A DNA stretch of 64,000 nucleotides. It comes from Rhodopseudomonas boonkerdii. Lineage in GTDB: Bacteria; Pseudomonadota; Alphaproteobacteria; Rhizobiales; Xanthobacteraceae. The notes beneath the pieces are model-generated. The model saw only the letters and a list, made by a program, of their open reading frames with translations, ran no database searches and was not told where the DNA came from. How positions within the stretch are numbered: the stretch's first letter is position 1; each line of letters starts with the position of its first letter. A program made the translations under genes and the position numbers. Below are positions 34,063 to 44,898 of this stretch, piece by piece. The stretch lies in the NCBI RefSeq assembly GCF_021184025.1, contig NZ_CP036537.1, positions 2,914,001-2,978,000 on the forward strand, read 5' to 3'.

Positions 34063-37000
34063 TTACTGAATCTTGACCGTCACAAACGTGCTAGGCACGA
34101 AATCCTTGATGCCATCGATTGCCCCACCGGCCGGGGTCGTGATTGCGAGATTCGCGGGCGATGAAATTCCCCTCAGCTTGGCATCGTAAAAGCCGGCGAA
34201 ACTGCCGATCGCCCCAGTCGTCGAATCCAGCAACAGTGCAACGACTTTGCCGCTGACCGGATCGTTGGCGAGAACCGACTTGCCATCAGGCGAAAGCCCC
34301 GTCGCCAGCAGCCATTGCCCGGGACCGCCCCCAATCATGACTGCGCCGTCCCTGAGCAGCTTGGCGATGTTGGTTTTCCCGGCTTCGATGGGGGCGCTGC
34401 TCGAGAAGGTCACCTTGCCGTCCAGCGGATTCCTGCCGCTGACGCCATGGAGGTCCGGAGCCTTTCCGTTCCAGAACGTATCGATCATCAGCGTCGCAGC
34501 CTGATCCGGCAAAGCAAAACGCCCGATCATGGTGAAGATCGCCGCCTCGCTGGCCTGACCCGCGTAGTCCGGCAATTTGAACTGCGAATACTGATTGGGG
34601 TCGAAAATGCTGATCGGCTCGTAGCGCCTGTCGGCAGCCGCGCCGTTCTTGTCCGGCAGCGACGCCGGCGCAATATCGCGGGTCGTGTTCGACGCAACCA
34701 CGCGCGGCGTCGTTGTGACCGAAATCGGCTGCGTTGCTGCTGCCGGCGCGAGTTGGAAGCTCACATTGACATTGCCGCTAGACGAGCCGGCATTGCTGTT
34801 CGGCGGACCGAACTGGCTACCCGGGATGGTCGGCGGCGTGGAGATCGTCAGCGCTGTCGCGTTCGACGGAGCCTGCACGAAGAAGTAGTTCGCAGCCGTC
34901 AGGCCGGATCCGTCGATGGCATAGGCGCCGATGATCGTGTTCTGTTTGGCATCCGTCGTGAACTGGAGCTTGCCGCCGGTGGCGCTCGCCAGCGTATCGC
35001 CGTTGACGAAGCCCGTGACCGCGCCGGTGAAGTCGGGGTTGGCGTCGCCGAAATATCGCTGTGCCGGCGTTGCCACATACATCAGTTGAGCTTGGGTGAT
35101 CGCCCAGGTCGCAGTCGTCGTTCCGGTAACTTTATAGTTCGGATTGGTCAGCAGGCCGGCCACGCTCAGTACATGATTGCCCGCATTGCTGAGATTCGTG
35201 ATGCCGAAGCTGTTCGACAGTCCGGCGAGAACCGTCACGGTCTCGCCGTTCTTCAAACCAGTCGCCGACAGGCCCGGATTGAGCGGCGAGGAGCCGTAAA
35301 CCGACGTTCCGCCAAGCGCGCCGACGAAGATGTCCGCGGGCCTCACGGTAAGGGCGCCATTGACATAGGTGACGGCGTAATTGGCGATGTCGAACGTGCC
35401 TCCGGTGGCGTTGTTCGGCACAATCGCGTAAGGGCCGCCGGCGACGCCAGCGAGAGCCGCTTTACCCGCGCTGGCGAGCGCGACAAGCCCGATGCTCTCG
35501 TTGTTCTTCAGGCCGATCGACGAGAACTCAGTGCCGGTGAAGAGGTGTTCGTCGCCGTAGATCTTGCTCTGGTCGATCGCGGTGATGGTCAGCGATGCTG
35601 GATTCACATTCCAGATGCCTGCGATGCGGCTGCTGATAGCGTAGTTACCGTTGGTCAGCGTGCCGGTGACGTTGAGCGTGTGGTCGCCGGCATTCGAGAA
35701 TCGATCGATTCCGAAACCATTGACGAGGCCAGTCAGGATGGTTTCATCCTGGCCATTCTGCAGGCCGGTGGCCGTAAAGCCCGGGTTTGCGGGTGACTGC
35801 CCATAGACCGATGAGCCACCGGTGGCAGTGACGACGATCTGTGCGGGATTGACAGTCCATGTGCCGGCAACGCGGTCGGCGCTGTTGACGATCGCATAGT
35901 TGCGGTTGGTCAGTGTGCCGGTCACGTTGACGGTGTAATTGCCCGCGTTGGTGAGGTTGTTGATGCCAAAGTTGTTGGACAGGCCGTAGAGGAAGCTGAC
36001 GTCCTGGCCGTTTTGCAAGCCCGTGGCGGTGAAGCCGGGGTTTGACGGCGACTGCCCGTAGATCGAGGTGCCGCCAGTCGCGGTCACGACAACCGGCGCA
36101 GGCGTGACGGTCCAGGTGCCGGCGATGCGGTCGGTGCTGTCGTTGACGATGGCGTAGTTGTGGTTGGTCAGCGCGCCGGTGACACGCAGCGTGTAGCTGT
36201 CAACGTCGCTGAGGTTGGTGACGCTGAAGTTGCTGGACAGGCCGGTTAGCACGCCGACACCCTGACCGTTTTGCAAGCCGGTGGCGGTGAGGCCCGGATT
36301 GGTCGGCAACTGGCCGTAGACCGACGTTCCACTGGTGGCGGTGACGACGATCGGTGCGGGCGTGACGGTCCACGAACCGGGCAAGGTGTTCGTCACCGTG
36401 TAGTTGCTGTTGGTCAGCGTGCCGACGATGGTGAGCGTGTAGTTCTGGGCATTGCTGTATTGGTCGATGGCGAAGCTGTTCGCGAGGCCGGTGAGAACAT
36501 CAGGCGTCTCGCCATTCTTCAGGCCGGACGCAGTGAACTTGGGATTGGCCGGTGAATAACCGTAGACCGACGAGCCGCCGGATGCCGTCACGATGACCTG
36601 GGCCGGTGAAATGACGCCGCTGCCGGCAATGATCAGCGAGCCGATACGGTAATTGCCATTGTTCAGGGTCAGACCGGTGAGGGCCGAGATCGTGCGCGCG
36701 CCGGCATTGGCCCTGTCATACACCCCGGACAGCGCGCTCAATGTCGCCGTGTCGTTGCCAACAAAGCCGAAAGCCGCGCCCGAGAGCAACATCGAACCTG
36801 CGCCCGCGGCTGTTGTGCCGTCGTAGACTTTGTCGATGTCGGAAATGATCGCGGTGCCGTACAGGTCTTTCGGCGAGATCGTGCCCGTGCCGGTGGCGGT
36901 CAGTGAGCCGATGCGATAATTTCCGTTGTCGATGGCAAGGCCGGACAGACCCGAGATCGTGCGCGCGCCGGCATTGGCGCTGTTGTACAGGCCTGAGAGC

Positions 37001-40000
37001 GTGCTCAATGTGACGGTGTCACCACCGACCAGCCCGTAGGCCGCGCCTGACAGCACCTGTGAGCCGGCACCGGCTGTCGTGCTGCCATCATAGGTCTTGT
37101 CGATGCCGCCAATGACCGTGGTGCCCGACAGGTTCTTCGGAGAGATTGTACCGGTGCCGGTCACGACCAGCGAGTCGATCGTGTAGTTTCCGTTGTTCAA
37201 CGAGAGACCAGACAGGCCTGAGACCGAGCGGGAGCCAGCATTGGCGCTGTCATAGGTGCCGCTCGAGATCGTCAGCGTTGCGCTGTCGGAGCCGACCAGG
37301 CCGTTAACGCCGTGGGAAAGCTGCGTCGATCCGCTGCCAGCGTCCGCCGTGCCGTCATAGGTCTTGTTGATACCGCCGATATTGACGGTGCCCGACAGAG
37401 CCTTCGGCGTGATGGTGCCGATGTTGCCTGAAGCGGTGTCGGACGTGAGGTAGTAGTTCCCGGCAATAGCCGGATCGCCGGTGGCGGTTAGGCTGACCCC
37501 CGTCACGGTGACAAGTTTGTTGGCGCCGGCGTTCTGGCTGCCGTAGGTGCCAGTGTTGGCGCCGTTCGCAGCCAGCGCACTGAATTCTGTGCCCCACGGA
37601 TAAGCGCCAGAAATTGTAAAGTTACTGGAAGTCAGCGCCGCGGTCGTCGTTCCGTCATAGGTCTTCTGAGTGGTGCCCTTGAGTGCGATCGTGACCGCCC
37701 GCGGTGTGACCGCGATCGAGCCGTTCGCATAGGTGACGTTATAGTTGAGCGCCGAGCCGTAAGTGAAAAGTGCCGAGGATGTCGTGTAGGCGTAGCTGTA
37801 GCCGGCGTCGGCGTCGGCGCCATGATTATGCGAATTGTTCGCTCCAGTCGGCCCGTTGGAAACGCCGACGTAACCGATCTGGTCGCCGTTCGCCAAGCCG
37901 CCGACGACGACTGAGCTTGTTCCGGTCGGATTACTGTCGCCGTAGACGCGGCTGAGATCGCCACCCTGCACCACGATCGATTTTGGTGTGGTGGTGATCG
38001 CGCCGGGAACGAAGATGAACTGATATTCGGTGCCGTCAGCACTGTTTTTGGTGACAATCGAACCGAAGGGATCGTTCTGATTGACCGTCGAATTCTTGAA
38101 GACGATGTTCAAGCCATTAATTGACGAGTCGTCGTAAGACCTGAGACCATAGAACGTGGCCGACGGGCCGCCGGCCGGCGTGTCGCCATATGTCTGCGTC
38201 GTATTGTTGCCTACGACAATCACGGCGTGCGAACCAGTGGAACGCAGCACTGGATAAGCTCCAGGCACCATGTACCAAACGTTGCTGAAATCCCAATTGG
38301 CGTAACTTGATTGCGTCAAGGCCTGCGCGTGCGAAAGCAAAGTTGCCGCGGGCGTCGTGTTGCTTGAACTGACAGTAAACGGAATGGTACCGCCGTTGAC
38401 TTTTCCTTCGCCATTAACGTCCGCGTCCCAATAATTGTTATTGTTCGTCGCAAGCGTGTTTGCGTACAACATCAAGCCGACAACAGCGCCACGATTGATA
38501 CCGGCACCGTCCATGTACATGGTGGTGGTGTTGTAGGTGTTGTTGATCGATGCGGGTCCAGAGAGACCGCCGACAAGGCCGCCTTGAATATTCCCCCTGA
38601 CAGAACCGGTCGCGTAGGCGTAACTGAGATTGGCAAGCACGAAGCCGGCGTTCCCATCGACGCCGTTAGTGCTGATCACCCGCCCCGGGTTATCCGAGCC
38701 GAGAACCCCGACAAGCCCGCCCGCCATGCTGCTCGGCCCCGTCGCGAGAACAGTGGCGGACGACCAGGAACGCGTAATCGCATTCAGCGCGTAGCCGACA
38801 AGGCCACCGGTGTAGGTGTACATGCCTCTCGCAATCACCGAGCCTGTCGAATAGGAGTCGCTGATGATCCCGGAGCTGTAGCCGACAAGGCCGCCCGCTC
38901 CACCGTTTGACGAGCCGCCAGCCGAGACAACTGCACCGCTCGCGAACGAACTCGTGATGGCACCGCCCGGACGGTAAAAATTCTGCAGCCCGATGCCCGA
39001 GCCGGTTGTAGCAATGATCGTCGAGGGGTCTCCATTCAGACCAACCAGCCCGCCGACATAGTCGCGTCCGTTCACATTCGCAATCGAACCTGAGGTGATA
39101 ACGTATCCGCCTCCGCCTGCAATCGGCTTCGACCAGCCGACAAGACCGCCGACGCTGTCGAGGGAGCCGGTCACGGTGCCCGAGGAGAAGCTGTTGATGA
39201 CAAGCGATTCACTTGTACCAACGACCCCGCCGACATTCCCGGCGCCGGTCACGGTGCCGGAGAAAGAGGCGCGGCCGATGGCGGCGAAGGCGGGGCCACC
39301 GTAAACACCGGAGCTGGTCAGGTAACCGACGATGCCGCCGACGTTGTTGTTGCCAGCGATCATGCCGCTGACGGTGTCGTTCTGCAGATTCTTGCCGCCG
39401 ATTCCATAGATTCCGCCGACATTGTCGCGACCGGTGATGCTCACATTGGTCAGATGCAGGTCCTGAATCTGTGAAGCTGTGGCTTTCGTCGCTCCAAACA
39501 ATCCGACGTAGTCGGTCGTCGGTCGATAAATCGTCAGGCCATTGATGCTACGATTCTGGCCGAGGAACTGTCCGCTGAACGGCGTGGTCGAGTTACCGAT
39601 CGGCATGAAGCCTGCGCCGCCATTCCAGATCGCTGTAATGCCGGCCTGGATGTCGTTCGCCAGCGCAAAGCTCCTGCCCCAGAGTGAGGACGTCGTTGCG
39701 ATACCCTGGAGTCCGTAAATGTCGGTGATCTGATACGGCGTCGTGGTGGTGCCGTCGCCGCCAGCGAAGCGCTGGAACGTGACACCCGACGCAAGATTGA
39801 AATACTTGGCGTAAAACGCCATCAGACCGGTGGTGTTCTGAACCCAATTTCCGCTGTTGAACTGGAAGGTGTTGACGCCAACCGCACCATCGACCGTGAC
39901 GGTTGGAGCACTGAGCGTCCAGTTGTTATTGTTGTTGCCGTCAACGTTCATCCCGTTGACGTTGCCGTGAATCGCGAGCGCCGATGTCGCCGTCGTCGTC

Positions 40001-43000
40001 ATCGTGCTGTTCGCCCAGGTCAGCGAACCGAGCGAGACAGTTTGGCCGCTGATCGTGCCGCCGCTCGCCCCGGCGCCTCCGCCAATGACGTCGCCGGTCA
40101 CCGTGACATTGCCGTTGGATGCTGTCAGCGTCAGGGTTCCATTCGACCACGTCAGCGTTCCGCCGATCGAGATTGACCGGCCGGTAACGGTTGCGTTTCC
40201 GCCCGAACCAAGGACATTGCCACCGACAGTCACGGCGCCGTTCGACGCCTGTAACGCCAGCGCGCCGTTTGCCCATGCAACCGAGCCATCGATCCGAACG
40301 CTCGTGCCGGTGGCGGTTAGCGCCGCGTTGGGACCGAAGCCAGCCAGATTGCCGGCAATCGTCACGCTGCCGGACGTGGCCTGCAGGTTCATCGATCCGC
40401 TCGTCCAGTAAATCGACGAGCTGGATGCGATGCTGGTGCCTTTGATGATGCCGCCCGCGCCCTGACCATTGCCGGTCAGCAAGCCGTTAACCGTGACAGT
40501 CCCCGTAGCCAGGAGCGAAAGAGGACCGCTCGTCCAGCTGATATCCGACAGGATCGAAATGTTGCCCGCGATGATGGCGAGCGGACCCGCGGCATTCAGC
40601 GCCTGATCGACCGTGAATGTGCCCGGATTGGTCGAGACATAGGCACGTCCCGACACCGTCGCGAGATAACTCGACATTGCGGCGTTGTTGCCGACGGCTT
40701 GCGCCAGCGCAGCCTCCGCTCCAGTGATCGTCGTGCCGGTGGTCGTCCACTTCAGATAGCCGAGATATATGTCATTCGCTGCAATGGAGCCGCTCGCTGA
40801 TTGGAGCGATGCACCGCCGCCGGAAGTGTACGGCGTGTAAACGATGAGTTGGCTCGCCGCACCGATACTGCCCTGCGGGACCAACAGATTGTAGGTGCCG
40901 TTGGCGCCGGTATAGGTCATGCCGACAAACGACATGCCGTCAGCACCGGCACCGACGCGGACCCCGGCTGCGAGAGACGTTCCCAGGTCCGAATAGACGC
41001 GTCCGCTAATGACCTGCGGCGTGGTGCCCGCCGGGAATTGCCACAGGAGGTACGGATAGCTCTGTCCAGCAACGATACCCCAGACGGAGCCCGAGAAGCC
41101 GGACGGCAGGCCGGACATCATTTGCGCGGTGTTCCGCGCGCCTAGCGCGTTCCCGGAATAGAACGCGTATGACGCGCCCGTCATGTCGGAATTGAAGTAG
41201 ATGTTCTGAAGGGTGCCCCCTTGGAAGGTGGCGATCGAGCCGTTCAGAACGCCAACACCGGAGCCCGGAATACTCGCACCACCAGCGAAGCGGCTGTTCG
41301 TATAAATATTGATGAGAGCGCCGCCGTTGATGCCGGTAAACCCGCCAACCTGCCCGGCACCGTAGACAGGACCGTTGCTGTAGCTGTCCCTGATGGTGCC
41401 GAAATTCATCCCGGAAAAACCACCGAAGTTGAATATCGATCCGGTCGCATAAACCAACGAGCTGGCATAGGACTCGCTGACCGTCGAGTCATTGCGGCCA
41501 ACGAGCCCACCGACGCCACCCGCTCCGCCGACGGATGTTTGCGCGAACGACTGGCTGATCGTTCCGGAGTTGTAGCCGACGAGGCCGCCGACATAAGTGG
41601 CGCCGACGACCGAGCCGCCGGATACGCCTACGCTCTTGATCGTTCCGGAATTGCTGCCGAAGACACCAACGTCATGACCACCGCTGATTGTCGGGTTGTA
41701 GATGACGTGGAACTGACCATCGAAAATGCCGCTGAACGGTGTGCCAGGGCCACCCCCAAGACGACCCGCGCCTTGGGTAAAAATCGCGTCGCCGTTACCG
41801 ATCGGCTTGAAGCCTGAGCCGGCGTTCCATGTTGCAGTGACTGATGCGTCGATATCGTTGGCGAGGACGAAGTTCTTGCTGAGCAGGAGAGGCGAGGCGA
41901 TGCCCTGCAGGCCGTAGACGTCGGTCAATTGATAGGGGGTAGCCGATGTGCCGTCGCCGCCGAGTGCGCGGATGAATGCGCCGGATGTGAACGTCATCCC
42001 GGTGGCGGAGAATGAGGGGAGACTGGCGCCGATCTGCGACCACGTGCCGTCAAGCGCGAAATTGCCGGCACTGAAAGCGTAACCCGACGTAATCGTGCCG
42101 CCGGCCTTGAGCGTAAAGTTATTGGTGCCGGTGACCGTATTGTGGAACGTGATGTTGTTCGTCGCCGTAAGCGTGATCGCTCCGGTGCCTGCCAACGCGC
42201 TGTTGAGGGCGATATCGCGCGAGGAATTCAGTGTGATCGAATTGCTGCTGCCGGAGATCGCTGCGTTAATGACGATATCGCCGCCATTCGTCGTCTGCAT
42301 GACGATCTTGCCGCTGTTGCCGGCATTGATCTGCGCATTGACGTTGACGCCGTGATACGCGGTGAGGGTGAGCGTGTTGGCGCTGGTCCACGCGATGGCG
42401 GAATTTATGTTGATATCGCCAAGTCCTGCACTCTGGTTGCCTGGGCCGGTCGCAGTGGTGTCGGTTGTCAGCAAGGTGACATTGTTGCTGCCCAGATTGG
42501 TCGAAATCGTCGCTGCCGCGGCGGCATCGACGGTGAGGTCGGTCGGGTCGAGCAGCCAGTTGCCGGTTGCCCCATAGGCTGCTGATGTATCGACGCGGAT
42601 GCCGTTAATCGACAGCACGGCGCCCGATGTTTCGATCATCCCGCCATTGCCGCCATTGGCGCCGCCGCGGGCGGAGAAGGTGCCATAGGCGGCGGTGCTG
42701 CCATCGGACCAGACGGCGACGGTGCCGCCATGGCCATTGTCCAGCGCATCGGCGCGGATCGTGCTGGTCGAATCGATAGAGACATTCAGCGCATGCGTCA
42801 GCGCTCCGCCGCCCTGGAGGCCGCCGCCGATCTGGATCGTGCCGCCACCACTCGAACCGGACGCGTCGATCAGCGCACCGACGACGGTGACATTAGCTGC
42901 GGTTAGGTCGATGGTGCCGCCTTTTCCGGCGGTGGCTGTCACATCGATCTTGCCGGTCGCCTTGAGCGTTTCAGTCGCGGCAACGGCGACCGCACCGCCC

Positions 43001-44022
43001 TTGGCGCCGCGCGCAGAGATGACGCCGCTGAGATCGATCTTGGTGCCCTTGACCGAGACTGAGCCCGCGTGGGCGCCACTCCTGCCATTTGCGATCAGGC
43101 GGCCGCTCACACGTATCGTGCCACCGGCGCCGCCATTGATGATGATCCGGCCGCCACGCGAGCCGACCGTGTTCGTGCGCACCGTGCCTGGAATATTGAC
43201 CGCATTGCGGAGCACGTTTTGCGCGGTGGCGGCGCTAAGATAGACGACACCTCCATCGGCTTCGATACGACCCTTGTTGCTGACCAATGCGCGATTGGGT
43301 TTGACCAGTTTGCCGATTTCGCTCGACGGTACGGCGACTGACAGGAAGCCGTCACCCGCAAGATCCAGCGTCGCCTGTTCGCCGGCGCCGAGGCCGACTT
43401 TGCCAAGCCGGGCCGAGATGATGCCGTTATTCGCGACTTGGCCACCGAGCAGAGCGACGAATCCGCCGTCGGAGACGTTGATGCGGCCATTGTTGACCAC
43501 GCCAGCTGATCCGCCGTTGCCGTCGAACTTGTAGTTTCCCGCAAGAAAGTCGGCATCCTTGATGTTGAGCGTCGAGGCGGCGAAGGAGCCGGTATTGATG
43601 GTGCCGGTGCGAGTGATCGCGATGCCGTTCGGATTCACCAACAGCACCGTGCCGGGCGCATTGATGGTGCCGGCGATGCTCGACGGCGCGGCACCGTTCA
43701 CGCGATTCAACGTTGCCGAGGAGGCGCCAGGCTGATTGAAATTGACGGTGCCGCCTGTGCCGACCGAGAAAGATTGCCAGTTGATGATCGCACGGTCGCT
43801 GCCCTGATTGATGTTCAGCGTGCTCGCATTCGGCTGAACGATCGCAGCGCTGCCTGCGGCCACCGATCCGCCAGACGGGAGTTGTTGCGCGAGAGCGGGG
43901 GACGCAAACATCAGCAAGACGGTGGCGGACGTCGTCGAGAACAGCAGCGCGCGTAGACGCGGCACCATCGGCCGCAGTCCCGTTTCGAGCAGCAATGTCA
44001 AACCCAGACGACGCTGTGTCAT
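34063..44022 (-). CDS. Giant TpsA-type filamentous haemagglutinin-like exoprotein
   Basis: 3319 residues, secreted by two-partner secretion. After a signal peptide (about 22-46, ending ASPALAQ) comes the TPS/haemagglutination-activity domain (about 46-300) with INWQSFSVG and the NPNGI motif at 130-134. Beta-helix sequence follows, with two GLUG-repeat blocks (YVGGLVGYNSGTISQSF; NVGGIYGIGG) and Gly/Ser-rich strands. Then come about four YDG repeats (KTYDGTTTAGAGSMLLSG-like) and about seven MBG-type repeats (VYGQSPANPGFTATGLQNGQ). The last 230 residues look like a C39-like peptidase fold without catalytic residues. A small exported protein lies upstream and a divergent TpsB is 1.3 kb away. Confidence 0.94.
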   Translation of the reverse strand: MTQRRLGLTLLLETGLRPMVPRLRALLFSTTSATVLLMFASPALAQQLPSGGSVAAGSAAIVQPNASTLNINQGSDRAIINWQSFSVGTGGTVNFNQPGASSATLNRVNGAAPSSIAGTINAPGTVLLVNPNGIAITRTGTINTGSFAASTLNIKDADFLAGNYKFDGNGGSAGVVNNGRINVSDGGFVALLGGQVANNGIISARLGKVGLGAGEQATLDLAGDGFLSVAVPSSEIGKLVKPNRALVSNKGRIEADGGVVYLSAATAQNVLRNAVNIPGTVRTNTVGSRGGRIIINGGAGGTIRVSGRLIANGRSGAHAGSVSVKGTKIDLSGVISARGAKGGAVAVAATETLKATGKIDVTATAGKGGTIDLTAANVTVVGALIDASGSSGGGTIQIGGGLQGGGALTHALNVSIDSTSTIRADALDNGHGGTVAVWSDGSTAAYGTFSARGGANGGNGGMIETSGAVLSINGIRVDTSAAYGATGNWLLDPTDLTVDAAAAATISTNLGSNNVTLLTTDTTATGPGNQSAGLGDININSAIAWTSANTLTLTAYHGVNVNAQINAGNSGKIVMQTTNGGDIVINAAISGSSNSITLNSSRDIALNSALAGTGAITLTATNNITFHNTVTGTNNFTLKAGGTITSGYAFSAGNFALDGTWSQIGASLPSFSATGMTFTSGAFIRALGGDGTSATPYQLTDVYGLQGIASPLLLSKNFVLANDIDASVTATWNAGSGFKPIGNGDAIFTQGAGRLGGGPGTPFSGIFDGQFHVIYNPTISGGHDVGVFGSNSGTIKSVGVSGGSVVGATYVGGLVGYNSGTISQSFAQTSVGGAGGVGGLVGRNDSTVSESYASSLVYATGSIFNFGGFSGMNFGTIRDSYSNGPVYGAGQVGGFTGINGGALINIYTNSRFAGGASIPGSGVGVLNGSIATFQGGTLQNIYFNSDMTGASYAFYSGNALGARNTAQMMSGLPSGFSGSVWGIVAGQSYPYLLWQFPAGTTPQVISGRVYSDLGTSLAAGVRVGAGADGMSFVGMTYTGANGTYNLLVPQGSIGAASQLIVYTPYTSGGGASLQSASGSIAANDIYLGYLKWTTTGTTITGAEAALAQAVGNNAAMSSYLATVSGRAYVSTNPGTFTVDQALNAAGPLAIIAGNISILSDISWTSGPLSLLATGTVTVNGLLTGNGQGAGGIIKGTSIASSSSIYWTSGSMNLQATSGSVTIAGNLAGFGPNAALTATGTSVRIDGSVAWANGALALQASNGAVTVGGNVLGSGGNATVTGRSISIGGTLTWSNGTLTLTASNGNVTVTGDVIGGGAGASGGTISGQTVSLGSLTWANSTMTTTATSALAIHGNVNGMNVDGNNNNNWTLSAPTVTVDGAVGVNTFQFNSGNWVQNTTGLMAFYAKYFNLASGVTFQRFAGGDGTTTTPYQITDIYGLQGIATTSSLWGRSFALANDIQAGITAIWNGGAGFMPIGNSTTPFSGQFLGQNRSINGLTIYRPTTDYVGLFGATKATASQIQDLHLTNVSITGRDNVGGIYGIGGKNLQNDTVSGMIAGNNNVGGIVGYLTSSGVYGGPAFAAIGRASFSGTVTGAGNVGGVVGTSESLVINSFSSGTVTGSLDSVGGLVGWSKPIAGGGGYVITSGSIANVNGRDYVGGLVGLNGDPSTIIATTGSGIGLQNFYRPGGAITSSFASGAVVSAGGSSNGGAGGLVGYSSGIISDSYSTGSVIARGMYTYTGGLVGYALNAITRSWSSATVLATGPSSMAGGLVGVLGSDNPGRVISTNGVDGNAGFVLANLSYAYATGSVRGNIQGGLVGGLSGPASINNTYNTTTMYMDGAGINRGAVVGLMLYANTLATNNNNYWDADVNGEGKVNGGTIPFTVSSSNTTPAATLLSHAQALTQSSYANWDFSNVWYMVPGAYPVLRSTGSHAVIVVGNNTTQTYGDTPAGGPSATFYGLRSYDDSSINGLNIVFKNSTVNQNDPFGSIVTKNSADGTEYQFIFVPGAITTTPKSIVVQGGDLSRVYGDSNPTGTSSVVVGGLANGDQIGYVGVSNGPTGANNSHNHGADADAGYSYAYTTSSALFTYGSALNYNVTYANGSIAVTPRAVTIALKGTTQKTYDGTTTAALTSSNFTISGAYPWGTEFSALAANGANTGTYGSQNAGANKLVTVTGVSLTATGDPAIAGNYYLTSDTASGNIGTITPKALSGTVNIGGINKTYDGTADAGSGSTQLSHGVNGLVGSDSATLTISSGTYDSANAGSRSVSGLSGLSLNNGNYTIDSLVVTGTGTISPKNLSGTTVIGGIDKTYDGSTTAGAGSQVLSGAAYGLVGGDTVTLSTLSGLYNSANAGARTISGLSGLAIDNGNYRIGSLTATGTGTISPKDLYGTAIISDIDKVYDGTTAAGAGSMLLSGAAFGFVGNDTATLSALSGVYDRANAGARTISALTGLTLNNGNYRIGSLIIAGSGVISPAQVIVTASGGSSVYGYSPANPKFTASGLKNGETPDVLTGLANSFAIDQYSNAQNYTLTIVGTLTNSNYTVTNTLPGSWTVTPAPIVVTATSGTSVYGQLPTNPGLTATGLQNGQGVGVLTGLSSNFSVTNLSDVDSYTLRVTGALTNHNYAIVNDSTDRIAGTWTVTPAPVVVTATGGTSIYGQSPSNPGFTATGLQNGQDVSFLYGLSNNFGINNLTNAGNYTVNVTGTLTNRNYAIVNSADRVAGTWTVNPAQIVVTATGGSSVYGQSPANPGFTATGLQNGQDETILTGLVNGFGIDRFSNAGDHTLNVTGTLTNGNYAISSRIAGIWNVNPASLTITAIDQSKIYGDEHLFTGTEFSSIGLKNNESIGLVALASAGKAALAGVAGGPYAIVPNNATGGTFDIANYAVTYVNGALTVRPADIFVGALGGTSVYGSSPLNPGLSATGLKNGETVTVLAGLSNSFGITNLSNAGNHVLSVAGLLTNPNYKVTGTTTATWAITQAQLMYVATPAQRYFGDANPDFTGAVTGFVNGDTLASATGGKLQFTTDAKQNTIIGAYAIDGSGLTAANYFFVQAPSNATALTISTPPTIPGSQFGPPNSNAGSSSGNVNVSFQLAPAAATQPISVTTTPRVVASNTTRDIAPASLPDKNGAAADRRYEPISIFDPNQYSQFKLPDYAGQASEAAIFTMIGRFALPDQAATLMIDTFWNGKAPDLHGVSGRNPLDGKVTFSSSAPIEAGKTNIAKLLRDGAVMIGGGPGQWLLATGLSPDGKSVLANDPVSGKVVALLLDSTTGAIGSFAGFYDAKLRGISSPANLAITTPAGGAIDGIKDFVPSTFVTVKIQ
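34990..37720 (-). repeat. YDG and MBG tandem domain repeats
   Basis: About four YDG units (each about 85 codons, ending NNGNYRIGSL.ATGTGTISPK) at about 36600-37720 are followed by about seven MBG-type units (each about 80 codons, VYGxSPxNPGxxATGLxNGx...LTNxNYxI) at about 34990-36600. Neighbouring units share long stretches of DNA, so recombination can change their number. Such stalks typically hold the active part of an adhesin away from the cell. Confidence 0.85.
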
Positions 44023-44124
44023 ACGGTCCCGTTATCGATCATTTGTTGTTGTAGCGATGCGGTCGTTGAAAGCCGCATACGGTCGTGTTGGTCCGGGACG
44101 GTCGCCTGCTTGTGAGGCGTACGC

Positions 44125-44844
44125 CTAGAACTTGCCTTTTTCGATCTTCGCAATATCCGGGTTTTCCCGGTCGGCGATGTAATTGATGATCAGCTTCGGC
44201 GGACCTTTCGGTTCGGGCGACATGGTTTGATTGCCGTCACGCTGCATTTGATAACGCACGCCATCGGCGATCAGGCGCACGGCGCCTTTCTTTTCGTCTT
44301 CGCCCGAGAACAGGACGACTGTATTCTCGCCAACCGGAATGCCGGCGCGTGCGGCATCCTTGCGCCAGGTGAAACCAGCAAAATACCGCTCGAGCCGGCT
44401 GCCGGCGGTGATCAGCGCGTCGGCGGCGGTCGGATCCTTGGAATTGTCGTCGCCCCAAATGACATTCACCTGGATGAGCTTCTTGGTTGCATAACCGAAG
44501 ATGTACGCGATCTGCGCCGGGCTGGAGACGGGGTCGAGGGCCGCGACTCGGGTCGTCAGCACCGTTGTGCCTTCGACCGGATTCGTGCTGCTGGCGATAT
44601 CCGTCGGCTTGACGCCGAACGACTTGGTGACGACAGCACGAACTTCCGGTTCGGTCATGCCGAACCGCGCATCACGAAAGCCGGTCACTTCGTATCGCGG
44701 CAGCTCCTGTACTGTCGCTTTGGCTGCTTGCTGAGCGGATACGACGGCAGGGGAAGCTAACAAGGCCAGGCTTCCAGCGGCGGCCAGAATGGCCCACGAT
44801 CTGGGCCGGCGTCTGAGAGATTCCCGAGTGACTTCAGCGCGCAT
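44125..44844 (-). CDS. Exported protein of unknown function in the TPS locus
   Basis: 239 residues from ATG 44844; a longer frame starts at 44898. A signal peptide (SWAILAAAGSLALLASPAVV, cleavage near SAQQA) is followed by a mixed domain beginning RYEVTGFRDARFGMTEPEVR and AVVTKSFGV, then a possible second unit around AYIFGYATKKLIQVNVIWGD. The RDARFGMTEPEVRAVV helix-turn pattern occurs in several rhizobial periplasmic proteins as I recall. It lies 102 bp upstream of the giant tpsA on the same strand, so the pair may be an operon and this protein may help TpsA cross the periplasm. That role is inferred from position only. Confidence 0.75.
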   Translation of the reverse strand: MRAEVTRESLRRRPRSWAILAAAGSLALLASPAVVSAQQAAKATVQELPRYEVTGFRDARFGMTEPEVRAVVTKSFGVKPTDIASSTNPVEGTTVLTTRVAALDPVSSPAQIAYIFGYATKKLIQVNVIWGDDNSKDPTAADALITAGSRLERYFAGFTWRKDAARAGIPVGENTVVLFSGEDEKKGAVRLIADGVRYQMQRDGNQTMSPEPKGPPKLIINYIADRENPDIAKIEKGKF

Positions 44845-44898
44845 GTCGTTTGTCTCGTTGTCGGATACTCCTCTTTTCTTAACTCGCAGTCCGACCAT

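Noticed and set aside
34315-35796. 493-codon plus-strand frame inside the giant tpsA
   Set aside because: Antisense to the MBG repeats; no ribosome site or domain, and its internal repetition only reflects the repeats of the real gene.
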